NCBI RefSeq assembly: GCF_004340685.1
Contig: NZ_SLUN01000024.1
Coordinates: 27,886-91,885 of the forward strand
Origin: Hydrogenispora ethanolica
GTDB taxonomy: Bacteria > Bacillota > UBA4882 > UBA8346
Reading direction: 5' to 3'
Length of the DNA stretch: 64,000 nt
Shown one piece after another: positions 1 through 9,332 of this stretch. The notes below the pieces were generated by a model, which saw only the letters and a program-made list of their open reading frames with translations, was not told the DNA's origin and did no database searches. How positions within the stretch are numbered: the stretch's first letter is position 1; every line of letters starts with the position of its first letter. The position numbers and the translations under genes are program-made.

Positions 1-130
1 CTCCAAACCATCACTGCAACCTGGACCAACGGCTCATCATTTTCCTCTCAGCTCCTTCGTTTTGATTTTCGCAACTTATGTCAGGCATTGGACCGCGGGA
101 ATTGATATAATGGAGAAAGGAGTGAGTTCG

Positions 131-457
131 ATGTCCCTTCAAACGCTGGAATCGATGGTCCAATGGCTCGATAATCATGCCCTGGAAAACCCGACCTTAG
201 AACGCATGTCATCCCATGTGGGCTATTCTCCCTATTACTGCTCAACCAAATTTCGTGAGTACACGGGCGTCACTTATAAACGGTACCTGGCCAAATGCAG
301 GCTGCATGCGGCTGCAAACCTACTGCTCCGGACGGACGATAAGATCATTGAGATTGCTCTTCAATGTGGTTACTCATCAGCGGAATCCTTATCAAGAGCT
401 TTTATGGAAGTCTATCAGTGTACTCCCACTCAATATCGGAAAGCACAGATCGGATGA
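131..457 (+). CDS. Small AraC-type HTH transcriptional regulator
   Basis: A 108-residue protein that is almost entirely an AraC-family DNA-binding domain with two helix-turn-helix motifs; the second includes IIEIALQCGYSSAESLSRAF, typical of the family. There is no effector-binding domain, so it is either a stand-alone DNA-binding protein of the SoxS/MarA size class or what remains of a larger regulator. The start at 131 is preferred because GAAAGGAG lies 8 bases upstream; in-frame ATGs at 62 and 110 have no such site. It lies 42 bp before the methionine aminopeptidase gene on the same strand and may be co-transcribed with it. The target genes are unknown. Confidence 0.8.
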   Translation: MSLQTLESMVQWLDNHALENPTLERMSSHVGYSPYYCSTKFREYTGVTYKRYLAKCRLHAAANLLLRTDDKIIEIALQCGYSSAESLSRAFMEVYQCTPTQYRKAQIG

Positions 458-499
458 TATGGATCCTTTGTTCTGGGACTGTAGTGAAAGGAGTATCCA

Positions 500-1375
500 A
501 TGATGGATAAATTGGGGAGAAATGATGCTTGTTGGTGTGGCAGCGGGCAAAAGTATAAAAAGTGCCACGCCGAGATCGACGAGCGGATGGAAAGTTATAT
601 GGCCAAAGGATATCCTACGCCATCCCGCAATTTATTAAAAACCAAACCGCAAATCGATCAGATCAAAGAAAGCGGTAAAATCAATATCACAGTGCTGGAC
701 TTCGTTGGCAGTCATATCGCGGCAGGCATTACGACGGCAGAAATCGACCGGCTGGTTTTCAACAAAACCAAAGAGCTCGGCGGCAGACCCGCGACGCTGA
801 ACTACAAGGGCTATCCCAAGAGCGTCTGCACATCGATAAACGACCAAGTGTGTCACGGCATCCCATCCGAAAAAACTTTCTTAAAAGACGGCGATATCAT
901 CAATGTCGATGTTTCAACCGAATACCACGGCTATTTTTCCGATTCATCCCGGATGTATTGCATTGGAAATGTATCGAGCGAAAAAAAGCGGCTGGTCCAG
1001 GTCGCCAAAGAATGCATGGAGCTGGGCATCCAGCAAGTGCGGCCGTGGGGCTTCCTTGGCGACATTGGGCAGGCAATCAATGACCACGCGAAGCAAAATG
1101 GCTACTCGGTGGTGCGGGAAATAGGCGGTCACGGTATCGGATTACAATTTCACGAAGACCCTTGGGTAAGCCATGTATCCAAGGCCGGAACGGGCATGCT
1201 GCTAGTACCGGGGCTTATATTTACGGTAGAGCCCATGATCAACATGGGAACGGCAAAGATCTTCATTGATAAAAAAGATGACTGGAGCGTTTATACAGCC
1301 GACGGCAAACCGTCCGCACAGTGGGAAAACATGGTACTTGTCACAACTGACGGTTGCGAGGTATTGACTTACTGA
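500..1375 (+). CDS. map: Type I methionine aminopeptidase with N-terminal SEC-C zinc motif
   Basis: Removes the initiator methionine from nascent proteins in the cytoplasm. Residues 1-25 form a SEC-C motif (CWCGSGQKYKKCH), a zinc-binding module that probably docks the enzyme to the ribosome or a partner. Residues 50-290 are the pita-bread catalytic domain. All five metal ligands are visible: D137, D148, H211, E244 and E276, plus substrate-contact H119. GAAAGGAG lies 6 bases before the ATG at 500; a second ATG follows directly. The length of 291 residues fits SEC-C-containing MetAPs of Firmicutes. It is not next to ribosomal protein genes, so it may be an accessory copy rather than the housekeeping one (inference). 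Confidence 0.93.
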   Translation: MMDKLGRNDACWCGSGQKYKKCHAEIDERMESYMAKGYPTPSRNLLKTKPQIDQIKESGKINITVLDFVGSHIAAGITTAEIDRLVFNKTKELGGRPATLNYKGYPKSVCTSINDQVCHGIPSEKTFLKDGDIINVDVSTEYHGYFSDSSRMYCIGNVSSEKKRLVQVAKECMELGIQQVRPWGFLGDIGQAINDHAKQNGYSVVREIGGHGIGLQFHEDPWVSHVSKAGTGMLLVPGLIFTVEPMINMGTAKIFIDKKDDWSVYTADGKPSAQWENMVLVTTDGCEVLTY

Positions 1376-1415
1376 TTTCGCCATTTGGATTGTGAAGAAT
1401 TGTAAAAGTAGTCGC

Positions 1416-1461
1416 CAAGCGGCGGTTTTGAGACATGAAAATCAAAGTCGTCGCTTTTTTT
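1416..1461 (+). terminator. Intrinsic terminator after the methionine aminopeptidase gene
   Basis: A 7-bp stem (AGCGGCG at 1418-1424 with CGTCGCT at 1449-1455, one G-U pair) closes a 24-base loop and is followed directly by seven T. It lies about 40 bases after the stop codon of the upstream gene. The rest of 1376-1789 shows no convincing gene. Confidence 0.5.
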
Positions 1462-1726
1462 CAAAAAATGAGCTTCGGTGGCTGATCAGTGCGCCTTTTT
1501 CCGGATTCGTCAAGATTGGGCGGATTCAAGGGATTTAAGGTTGCCGAAAACCTCTTCCAATCCTCAGCATGATGGCTTTTTTGCCCTCCATCCCAATCAT
1601 TCCAGCGGATGATTATCATTTACCGTCACCGTTCAATGCCCTGCTCACCAATGATAGGATTGATCCGATGCTTTTCTCCAAAACCCCATCGTCTCCTTGA
1701 GCAAATTTCAGCGGCCCCGCCGTTGA

Positions 1727-1760
1727 TAACAAAAAAACCACGAGTTAACTCATGGTTTTC
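1727..1760 (-). terminator. Intrinsic terminator after the GH43 gene
   Basis: An inverted repeat AAAACCACGAG / CTCATGGTTTT at 1734-1759, followed on the minus strand by a T run (the A run at 1731-1737), lies 30 bases beyond the stop codon of the minus-strand GH43 gene. It closes the GH42-GH43 transcript. Confidence 0.7.
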
Positions 1761-1789
1761 ATCCTTCTTGTCAGTTCTCATTCGGCTCT

Positions 1790-3391
1790 TTATTCGGGTG
1801 TTCCAGATTCCCGTTCCAAGTACTCAAAATAATCAAAATCGGCATGTTTCCCGGAACCGTTCAAGTCTTGACAGCATAATCCGACAAATGCGCCGGTAAA
1901 CTTTCCTTCCCGGCAGTACCCATCCGACAGACGGCTGGCATCCAAAACAGGACCGATAGGCGTCCAATGCTCTCCGTCCGGCGCATAAAAAAATCGCATC
2001 CGGTGATAATTCACCTCCACTTTCAGATAACAGCGCCGCCAACTTTCAATGCAGACATCTTGCCGGGCGGGATAGTCAAAAACGTTATTGTCGCAACTCC
2101 AGATCGTCAAGTATTTTCCGCCCTTTTCCGAATCACGGGAAATAAGGAGGTAATAAAAGTTTTCATGATCGTAAAGGCAGATTAAGCCCGCCATCTGTTT
2201 ATAATTCTCCGGTTCAAACTCGACGCAGGTGCTCGACGTGTACGAAAAAGCCTGCTGACGCCGGGCAACCAAGGACTGGCGATGCCGCGAGGAGAGCGAT
2301 TCCCGGCCTTTGAGCCGTAAATATCCCGGTCTTTCCGTCAGGGAGCCGATGTCCTCGGTGAAGGGAATTCGCAAGGTTTGAAAATGAATATTCAATTCGG
2401 GCGTATCGAAATCATCCCGTACTGTTTCTGACGGATGGAGAAATTCCGGAAGCCCTGGGGCGGGAACCTGCAACTGCGGCTTTTTACCGCCGCTTTGTAA
2501 CCGCAACCAATGATCCGGAGTCCAGACCATTTTTTGAATTGCCGTCTCCCTGCCTAAGGGATACCGGCCCATTGAAGGGATGGGGCGTCCGCAAAGATGC
2601 ACCATATACCATTCTCCTGTTTGGGTCTCTACCAAATCGGCATGCCCCGCTTTTTGAAGCGGCCAGGCCGGATCCTCCCGCGAAGTGAGAACAGGGTTTT
2701 CCGGATCGACTTCGTAAGGGCCGGTGATGGAAGTGGAACGGGCCATGGTTACGGCATGCCCGAGCGAGGTGCCGCCTTCCGCAGTAATCAAATAATAGTA
2801 GCCGTTTCGTTTGTAAAGATGAGGCCCCTCGGTCGAACCGAGCGCAGTGCCATGAAAAATATTATAAACCGGCCCGATGAGTCTTTGAGATTCAACGGAA
2901 TATTCCTGAAGCAGGATTCCGCCAAACCGGTTTTTCCCCCGGCGATGATCGGTAACCATGTTGACCAGCCATTTGCGTCCGTCGTCATCATGGAAGAGTG
3001 AAGGATCAAAGCCGCTGCTGTTTAAATAAACCGGATCCGACCATTCCCCAGCGATATCCCGGCTGGTCACCAAGTAGTTGTGGGTATCTTTGGCCGGCGT
3101 GTATAACGTTTTGACATCGGTATAGATCAAATAAAACAAGCCGCCATCCCAACTGAGACAAGGCGCCCAGACTCCCCCGGAAGCCGGATTGCCGATCATA
3201 TTCAACTGAGAAGTCCGGTTCAGGGGATGGGCGATCAGTTTCCAATGCACCAGATCCCGGGAATGATGGATCTGGACACCGGGAAACCACTCAAAAGTCG
3301 ATGTGGCGATATAATAATCTTCTCCGACTCGAATGATCGAAGGATCTGGGTTAAACCCACGCAAAATTGGATTATTGATCGGTCTCATCAT
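1790..3391 (-). CDS. Glycoside hydrolase family 43 beta-xylosidase / alpha-L-arabinofuranosidase
   Basis: A 533-residue enzyme releasing xylose or arabinose from xylo-oligosaccharides. Residues 1-310 form the five-bladed propeller with the GH43 catalytic triad visible: D16 in NPDPS (base), D129 in FDPS (pKa modulator) and E188 in STEGPH (acid). Residues 330-525 are a beta-sandwich domain typical of the long GH43 xylosidase subfamily. There is no signal peptide, so it acts on imported oligosaccharides in the cytoplasm. GGAG precedes the double ATG. It follows the GH42 gene by 77 bp on the same strand and ends at a terminator. A decayed copy of its 5' region lies at 7219-7326. Substrate preference (xylose or arabinose) cannot be decided from sequence. 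Confidence 0.92.
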   Translation of the reverse strand: MMRPINNPILRGFNPDPSIIRVGEDYYIATSTFEWFPGVQIHHSRDLVHWKLIAHPLNRTSQLNMIGNPASGGVWAPCLSWDGGLFYLIYTDVKTLYTPAKDTHNYLVTSRDIAGEWSDPVYLNSSGFDPSLFHDDDGRKWLVNMVTDHRRGKNRFGGILLQEYSVESQRLIGPVYNIFHGTALGSTEGPHLYKRNGYYYLITAEGGTSLGHAVTMARSTSITGPYEVDPENPVLTSREDPAWPLQKAGHADLVETQTGEWYMVHLCGRPIPSMGRYPLGRETAIQKMVWTPDHWLRLQSGGKKPQLQVPAPGLPEFLHPSETVRDDFDTPELNIHFQTLRIPFTEDIGSLTERPGYLRLKGRESLSSRHRQSLVARRQQAFSYTSSTCVEFEPENYKQMAGLICLYDHENFYYLLISRDSEKGGKYLTIWSCDNNVFDYPARQDVCIESWRRCYLKVEVNYHRMRFFYAPDGEHWTPIGPVLDASRLSDGYCREGKFTGAFVGLCCQDLNGSGKHADFDYFEYLERESGTPE

Positions 3392-3468
3392 GGCAACTCC
3401 AATCGTAGCAACATGAGTATATTATTGGGTCTTCTCAGAGCGGTTCAATTGATTTGGCTCCTCAAGGC

Positions 3469-5463
3469 TCAAACCAATATCCCCACGCCAAACGGGGGAA
3501 GAACGAAATTGGAGTGAACCTCGCGCTTCGTCAATAAATCAGTGTAATCTCCCTTCAAGTCGAGTACAACTTCATGAGAGTTATGGTTTAAGGCCATCAG
3601 GAATTGGCGGCCCCCATTCTCTTTGCGTATCAATTCGACTCCCCGAACGGGCCGCGCCAATAATGGTGAAACTCCCGAATTATCGCTAATATATCGCATC
3701 AATCCGTCCAATGCGGATGGATCCAGATCACATCCGATATAATAAACCTTTCCATTTCCCCAGTCGTTCACGGTGATAGCGGGCTCCCCCTTGTAATAAT
3801 CACTGGTATAGTCCCCTATTACTCTGGCGCTGGTAGGTTTGATGATATCACACCAGATGGAAGCCATAGCGCTTCCAACGACAGTTGCCACAGAAACCTG
3901 GCGGCCGCGATTCAATGAATCGAACTCTTCCACTTCGATTCCCGCCATTTCGCTGAATTCCCCGGGTATCGTCAACGCGCTCATCGTGTTATCCCAATTT
4001 CTTGTTCCTGAACGGAAAGTCAGAACCAGCGTTCCTCCTGATTTGACATACCTGTCAAGCTTAACCTTAATTTCCGAATTCATCAGATTGAACGCGGGTA
4101 ATAAAAGCAGTTTATATTTTGCAAGATCATCATCGATGCTGATAACGTCCACCGGAAGATGATTTTCGGCAAGGGTGCTATAATACTTCAACAAAAGCTT
4201 TTGATAATCAAAATGAACGTTATGCGGTTGAATTTGGTGACTCCACAGATTATCGTAAGATTTTATCATGGCTGTTTCCGCCATCACTTTCGACCCGACA
4301 ATCCAGTCGGATAGAGCCTTTAATTCGGCTCCGGTCTGTTGAATTTCTTTATATCTCCTGCGGGGTACTGAATCATGGTCAAGGATACCGTACCAATATT
4401 GTTCCGTTCCAAAACGGCAGGCCCGAAAACGGAAGTATAAAATCGCTTCGGCCCCGTGGGCGACCGCCTGGTAGGACCAAAGGCGTAATTGTCCGGGCTT
4501 GGGAGTGTCCGACAGTACATTCCAGCCGCACGGTCCGCTTTGTTGTTCCATCACCCAAAAATTTTTTCCCTTCGTCCCCCGCATCAGATCATGCGCCATG
4601 GCGGCATCGAGATACGAAAAGGATCTCTTGGGAAATTCCGGGTAATTGTCCCACGAAACAAAATCCAGATCCTTGGCCAGATCGAAATAGTCAATCTCCG
4701 GGAAATGCCCCATCAAGTTGTGCGTGATCGGCTTCGCGGAAAAATTGCGGATCGTATCGATCTGCAGTTTTTGGTAGGCCACAACCGAATCCGAGGCAAA
4801 CCGTTTATAATCCAGCGTCAAGGAGGGATTATGCCCGTGATTGATCGGGTCGGCTCCCGAACAGACACTATACGCCGGGAGAATTATCTCATCCCAGTCC
4901 CGATAGGTTTGACTCCAAAAGATCGTTCCCCATGCATGATTCAGAGCGTCAATCGTTCCATATTTTTTCTGAAGCCAGTGGCGGAAGGCTTGCAAACAGC
5001 TTTCACAATAACAATAGGTTGTTTCCTGGCATCCAAATTCATTATCGACCTGCCAGGCGACGACACTTGAATGATCGCCGTAATGCTCCGCCACTTTGGC
5101 GACGATCTCCCGGGTGGCCTCTTGAAAGGCGGGATTATTGAAACAATAATGCCGGCGGCTTCCGAAACCTCTCGTGATACCGTAACGATCCTTCGGGTAA
5201 ACTTCGGGATGCCGATCCATGAACCATTTTGGCGGGGTTGCGGTCGGCGTCCCCAGGACAACCTGGATACTATATCGGCTTAAAAGCTCTATCGCCTCGT
5301 CAAGCCAGGAAAAATCATAGCATCCCTTTTCGGGTTCGAGCTTCGCCCAGCCGAATTCGGCGAGCCGTACCAGATTGATGTGGGCCTCCCTCATGAATTC
5401 GGCATCTTTTTCCCACATCTCTTTCGGCCAATGCTCCGGATAATAAGCTACCCCAAATTTCAT
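3469..5463 (-). CDS. Glycoside hydrolase family 42 beta-galactosidase
   Basis: A 664-residue cytoplasmic enzyme hydrolysing terminal beta-galactosides (some members take alpha-L-arabinopyranosides). The N-terminal TIM barrel carries the acid/base E142 in WQVDNEFG and the nucleophile E306 in VMEQQ. The GH42 zinc cluster is present as C107, C151, C153 and C156. Residues 395-610 form the trimerisation (glutamine-amidotransferase-like) domain and the C-terminus is a small beta domain. AGGGAG lies just before the ATG. No signal peptide. It is the first gene of a pair with the GH43 gene downstream; a family A MITE sits in the upstream gap, so it may have its own promoter there. Confidence 0.94.
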   Translation of the reverse strand: MKFGVAYYPEHWPKEMWEKDAEFMREAHINLVRLAEFGWAKLEPEKGCYDFSWLDEAIELLSRYSIQVVLGTPTATPPKWFMDRHPEVYPKDRYGITRGFGSRRHYCFNNPAFQEATREIVAKVAEHYGDHSSVVAWQVDNEFGCQETTYCYCESCLQAFRHWLQKKYGTIDALNHAWGTIFWSQTYRDWDEIILPAYSVCSGADPINHGHNPSLTLDYKRFASDSVVAYQKLQIDTIRNFSAKPITHNLMGHFPEIDYFDLAKDLDFVSWDNYPEFPKRSFSYLDAAMAHDLMRGTKGKNFWVMEQQSGPCGWNVLSDTPKPGQLRLWSYQAVAHGAEAILYFRFRACRFGTEQYWYGILDHDSVPRRRYKEIQQTGAELKALSDWIVGSKVMAETAMIKSYDNLWSHQIQPHNVHFDYQKLLLKYYSTLAENHLPVDVISIDDDLAKYKLLLLPAFNLMNSEIKVKLDRYVKSGGTLVLTFRSGTRNWDNTMSALTIPGEFSEMAGIEVEEFDSLNRGRQVSVATVVGSAMASIWCDIIKPTSARVIGDYTSDYYKGEPAITVNDWGNGKVYYIGCDLDPSALDGLMRYISDNSGVSPLLARPVRGVELIRKENGGRQFLMALNHNSHEVVLDLKGDYTDLLTKREVHSNFVLPPFGVGILV

Positions 5464-5512
5464 AACCTCAACTCCCTAATATAAATTGAGCTAGCCTTTA
5501 TGCTTCAATCTA

Positions 5513-5641
5513 GAAGCGTTGTGATAAACCCTGTCCGAAGGCCAGGGTGAACACAAAAGCTCAGAGAAGCAAGTGATAAAGTCGTTTTGAAATCCTCTTG
5601 CCAGTCGAATCGTTTGGAAAGAGACTTTATCACATGGCTTC
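5513..5641. mobile_element. Family A MITE, copy 1 (129 bp)
   Basis: A short non-coding element with imperfect terminal inverted repeats beginning GAAGCGTTGTGATAAA and ending TTTATCACATGGCTTC, flanked on both sides by TA (5511-5512 and 5642-5643). The same unit recurs at 18708, 30858, 55129, 57882, 59779 and 62789. The left third contains a hairpin around CCTGTCCGAAGGCCAGG. TA flanks and small size suggest mobilisation in trans by an IS630/Tc1-mariner type transposase; none is encoded in the window. Confidence 0.85.
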
Positions 5642-5698
5642 TAGAATTTGATAAAAAATATCCTCTCCTCCTGATTCTTCACGGCTTTACTCTTTTAT

Positions 5699-7048
5699 TT
5701 AAATATTGCCGTTCGACTCAATCACCTTCCGGTACCAGATTCCCGAATCCTTGATGATCCGGTTCTTTGATGTGAAGTCCACATAGACCAGTCCGAACCT
5801 TTCGTTATACCCTTCCGCCCATTCAAAATTATCCATGAAGGACCAGCAAAAATAGCCCATCGCATCGACTCCGTCCTCAGCAGCCCTTTGGAATTGGCGG
5901 ATATAACGGGTTAGAAAATCGACCCGCTGAGGATCGTGAACTTTTCCGTCAAGATATACCCAGTCGGTGTTTGACAGGCCGTTTTCAGTAATGATAATGG
6001 GTTTTCTATACCTTTCGTAAAAGAATTTGGGACCCCAGTATAGCGATTGAGGTGTAACGGCCCAGTTGAATGCGGTTCTTGCAAAGCCCGTTTCCCTTTT
6101 TACCTCCTCCGGCCGCCCATCTTTACCCATTCTCACCGTTTTTCCGCTGTAGATGTTGGTCCCGAAGAAATCAATGGGTTGGAAGATGGTTTTCAGATCA
6201 TCCGGCCCTATCTCCGGAAGCTCCTGTTCAAAGAGGTTCAAGCCGTCTTCGGGATATTTCCCGAGAAATACCGGATCCATCCACCAGCTGTTTGACCAGA
6301 CATTTTTTTCGGTAATAGAAAATGCCGCAGTTCGGGCCGCTTCAATATCCGGTTTTGAATTGCTCTGCGGAATATACGTTATGCCAACCGGCGCGTATCC
6401 AATCATTGAAGGCTGTTTCGCAGCGGCCCGAATAACCTGGACCGACTTGCCATGGGCTAGGAGGGAATGGTGTGAAGCCAACAGAACGTCTTTTAATCCC
6501 AGTTTGAGCCCAGGAGCAAGAGTTCCCTCCTGATGACCGCGCCCAATATAGCATTGGGGCTCGTTTTGGGTCATCCAATGGGTTACTCGATCTGAAAGCC
6601 GCTCAACGACAACTTTTGTATATTCGGCAAACCACTCGGGACTTTCGGGGTTAAGCCATCCTCCCCTTTTGTACAGTTCATAGGGATAGTCCCAATGAAA
6701 AATGGTGACATAGGGTATGATGTTATTTTTTAAAAGTTCATCCACCAAACGGTCATAGAAATCCAATCCCTGTGGGTTTACCTTCCCAATCCCTTCCGGA
6801 AGCACACGCGGCCAGCATATCGAAAACCGGTAAGCCTGAAGTCCCAATTCCTTCATGATTGCTACATCTTCCGACACCCTGTGGTAATGGTCGCAGGACG
6901 AATCCCCGGTATCTCCGAATTTTACAAAGCCAGGCTTTTGGCAGACCATGTCCCAGACGGATAATCCTTTGCCATCTTCATAAGCCGCTCCTTCAATCTG
7001 GTATGAGGCGGTTGCGGCTCCCCAAACGAAGTCATTTTTGAAACCCAT
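5699..7048 (-). CDS. Glycoside hydrolase family 1 beta-glucosidase
   Basis: A 449-residue cytoplasmic TIM-barrel enzyme that hydrolyses beta-glucosides and often beta-galactosides or beta-xylosides. It starts with the family N-terminal signature (FVWGAATASYQIEGA), has the acid/base E163 in TQNEP and the nucleophile in ITENG near residue 350, and ends with the conserved tryptophan-rich segment FEWAEGYNERFGL. The start at 7048 is chosen for AAAGGAG 7 bases upstream; upstream in-frame codons lack a site. The residue after the catalytic loop gives no sign of a phospho-sugar pocket, so an unphosphorylated substrate from the adjacent ABC importer is likely (inference). It lies downstream of the importer genes on the same strand. 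Confidence 0.94.
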   Translation of the reverse strand: MGFKNDFVWGAATASYQIEGAAYEDGKGLSVWDMVCQKPGFVKFGDTGDSSCDHYHRVSEDVAIMKELGLQAYRFSICWPRVLPEGIGKVNPQGLDFYDRLVDELLKNNIIPYVTIFHWDYPYELYKRGGWLNPESPEWFAEYTKVVVERLSDRVTHWMTQNEPQCYIGRGHQEGTLAPGLKLGLKDVLLASHHSLLAHGKSVQVIRAAAKQPSMIGYAPVGITYIPQSNSKPDIEAARTAAFSITEKNVWSNSWWMDPVFLGKYPEDGLNLFEQELPEIGPDDLKTIFQPIDFFGTNIYSGKTVRMGKDGRPEEVKRETGFARTAFNWAVTPQSLYWGPKFFYERYRKPIIITENGLSNTDWVYLDGKVHDPQRVDFLTRYIRQFQRAAEDGVDAMGYFCWSFMDNFEWAEGYNERFGLVYVDFTSKNRIIKDSGIWYRKVIESNGNI

Positions 7049-7218
7049 GTTTTTACTCCTTTTAATCATCCTGAATCCGTGACGAATCGGTTTATACCAG
7101 GTGAAACGTTGTCGCAAGTTCTTACGGTTTTGCCTGGTAGCCTATAGAGGTCACGGATTCAGGATCATTCTAATTGCTGTTCCCATTGCAAATGGGGCCC
7201 GGCCATATTCAGCCGAAA

Positions 7219-7326
7219 AAGTCCGGTTCAGGGGAGGGGCTATCAGTTTCCAATGAACCAGATCCCGGGAATGATGGATCTGAACACCGGGAAATCACTC
7301 AAAAGTCGATGTCGCAATATAATACT
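7219..7326 (-). pseudogene. Remnant of a duplicated GH43 gene (5' region only)
   Basis: About 105 bases align closely with 3212-3318 inside the intact GH43 gene, on the same strand. The remnant reads in frame through the segment equivalent to residues 32-60 but a TGG codon has become TGA (W35 to stop) and no start or continuation exists. It lies in the 427-bp gap between the GH1 gene and the permease gene; the rest of that gap shows no gene. It records a past duplication or a rearrangement that moved the GH43 gene. Confidence 0.8.
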
Positions 7327-7475
7327 TCGCAGAATTTGTACGAGTGATCCTTTTCAGGACATAGTATACAAGTAAGTGTATCGTTATGGCAACGTTCTAC
7401 CGCACATTGTGGTCCTCGTTTCGTTACCCGCTCAAATTCTCAGAAACATGGTTATATTTAATTTATAGAGACCCC

Positions 7476-8315
7476 TTATCCTTTCACGGCCCCTTCGGAC
7501 AAACCGCTCAAAAAATATCGATTCATGGTTAAATAAACAATAATCATCGGCAAAATCGAAATCATCGTCCCCGCAATCATCAGATTCCAGGAACTCACTC
7601 CTTCTCCACCGCCATCTTTTAAGTTGACAATCCCCACAGCCAAAGTTCTTAAATTCGGTTTGGTAAGGGTAAATGCCAAAGGGAGCATAAACGCGTTCCA
7701 AGCTTCACGAAATGATAATAAAGCAATGGTTGCATTGATTGGCTTCATAATCGGCATGATGACTCTCCAATAGATTTGAAAGCTGCTACAACCGTCGAGC
7801 ATCGCTGATTCATCTAGCGATTTGGATATGCCCGAACAGTAACCCATGGCTAAAATGCTATACATCGGTTGCGACCAGGCAATTTGAACAATGATCATTC
7901 CCCAGAGCGAGTTCAGAAGGCCGAGATGCTTACAGATGATCACCACTGGAAAAAGTGTTGTCGCTCCGGTTAAAAAGAGGGCCGCTCCAAATGAACTCAA
8001 CATCAGTTTTTTCCCGACAAAAACCTTCCGGGCCAGAATATAGCCGGTCATTGTCGTCGTAATTAAGATCCCGACGACACTGGCGAGAGAAAAAACCACA
8101 CTATTGAAAGTATATATCCCAAAATTAACTTTACTGAATGCCTCGATATAATTTTGATAGCGCCAAACCCGCGGAATAATTTGAGCTCCGCCTTGCAGAA
8201 ATTCCTCAACACTTTTAAAAGAGCCAAAAAAAGCATAAAGAATGGGAAATAACATGAAAACCAATATTCCAATGAGAAAAAAATAAATCAGGAATCGGCA
8301 TAACTTGCGTATCAT
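7476..8315 (-). CDS. ABC sugar transporter permease, MalG/LacG type
   Basis: A 279-residue inner-membrane subunit with about six transmembrane helices and the EAA loop near residues 180-200 (DESAMLDGCSSFQIYWRVIMP) that contacts the ATPase. The start at 8315 is preferred because GGAGG lies 8 bases upstream; a longer reading would run into the preceding permease gene. It forms the importer with the second permease (4 bp upstream) and the binding protein at 9333. No ATPase gene is present, so a shared MsmX-like ATPase encoded elsewhere is expected (known for this class in Firmicutes). Confidence 0.9.
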   Translation of the reverse strand: MIRKLCRFLIYFFLIGILVFMLFPILYAFFGSFKSVEEFLQGGAQIIPRVWRYQNYIEAFSKVNFGIYTFNSVVFSLASVVGILITTTMTGYILARKVFVGKKLMLSSFGAALFLTGATTLFPVVIICKHLGLLNSLWGMIIVQIAWSQPMYSILAMGYCSGISKSLDESAMLDGCSSFQIYWRVIMPIMKPINATIALLSFREAWNAFMLPLAFTLTKPNLRTLAVGIVNLKDGGGEGVSSWNLMIAGTMISILPMIIVYLTMNRYFLSGLSEGAVKG

Positions 8316-8319
8316 ATCA

Positions 8320-9267
8320 TCATCCTCCGGTCTCGTCGGCCTCATTTTTGGTAAAATTCATATATAGTAAAGCCACTGCAGCCACGATGATTGTCGCAAT
8401 GATGCTTACCGCAGAAGCATAACCTTCTTGGGCTACAACACTTCCGCCTCCACCGCCTTCAAAAAAATAGCGATAAATATACATCGTCATTACTTCGGTT
8501 TTTCCCGCAGGAGCCCCGTTGGTTATGGCCTTAATACTGTCAAACAACTTCATGGCATCTAATATTGAAAGAGCGGTGATGACCTTAAACAAGTCACCCA
8601 ACATCGGCAAGGTAATTTTAGTAAAGGTTACAAAGGTATTCGCCCCGTCAATCTGAGCACTCTCATAAATATCGAGCGGGAGCCTCTGCAAGGCCGCTAG
8701 AAAAAGAACCATATAAAAGCCAATCCCAAACCATAAACGAAATAAGACAATAATCCATTTCGCGACCCATTCGTTGGAAAACCAATCAATATTCGCAGAA
8801 ATAAGATGAAGCGTTTTTAAGATAGCGTTCGCAATCCCGTTATCAGTAGCAAACATAAAATAAAAAATAATCCCCATTACCGCCGAACTGGTAATATTCG
8901 GCAGAAAATAAGTTACCCGAAAAAAGTTTTTCCCGCGAATTTTCCCGTTTAAAATCACTGCGATTACCAATGCCAGCGGAATTTGCAATAAAGGAATCAG
9001 CAAACCGAATTCCACCGTGTTGATAACCGTCTGCCACCACCCAATATCCTGAAAACAGCGCCAGTAATTGAGAAGACCAACCCATTTGGGATCACTAAAA
9101 CCGTTATACTCAGTAAAGCTATAACCTAAAATATAGAGAATCGGTAAAAAGCCAAACACGATAAATAATACTCCGGTGGGAGCAATCATCAGATAATCAC
9201 CCAGATGGGTTTTGGAAACTTTTGATGCCGCAGATCCCGAACCATCCGGCTTCATCAATTTATTCAT
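8320..9267 (-). CDS. ABC sugar transporter permease, MalF/LacF type
   Basis: A 315-residue permease with a cytoplasmic N-terminus of about 25 residues, six predicted transmembrane helices and the EAA motif near residues 215-235 (YESAQIDGANTFVTFTKITLP). A short glycine run (GGGGG) lies in a loop near the C-terminus. The ribosome binding site GAGGTG lies before the ATG. It partners the downstream permease, separated by only 4 bp. An intrinsic terminator lies between this gene and the upstream binding-protein gene, which should lower permease expression relative to the binding protein. Confidence 0.9.
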   Translation of the reverse strand: MNKLMKPDGSGSAASKVSKTHLGDYLMIAPTGVLFIVFGFLPILYILGYSFTEYNGFSDPKWVGLLNYWRCFQDIGWWQTVINTVEFGLLIPLLQIPLALVIAVILNGKIRGKNFFRVTYFLPNITSSAVMGIIFYFMFATDNGIANAILKTLHLISANIDWFSNEWVAKWIIVLFRLWFGIGFYMVLFLAALQRLPLDIYESAQIDGANTFVTFTKITLPMLGDLFKVITALSILDAMKLFDSIKAITNGAPAGKTEVMTMYIYRYFFEGGGGGSVVAQEGYASAVSIIATIIVAAVALLYMNFTKNEADETGG

Positions 9268-9283
9268 TCCGAATCACCTCTTC

Positions 9284-9314
9284 TATAAAAAGGTGGGCAT
9301 CATCAATGCCCACC
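9284..9314 (-). terminator. Intra-operon terminator between binding-protein and permease genes
   Basis: A perfect 9-bp stem (GGTGGGCAT at 9292-9300, ATGCCCACC at 9306-9314) with a 5-base loop is followed on the minus strand by TTTTTAT. It sits in the 65-bp gap between the binding protein and the permeases. Such leaky terminators are known to give an excess of binding protein over membrane subunits in ABC import operons. Confidence 0.75.
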
Positions 9315-9332
9315 CCCATCCAAAACAGCTCT

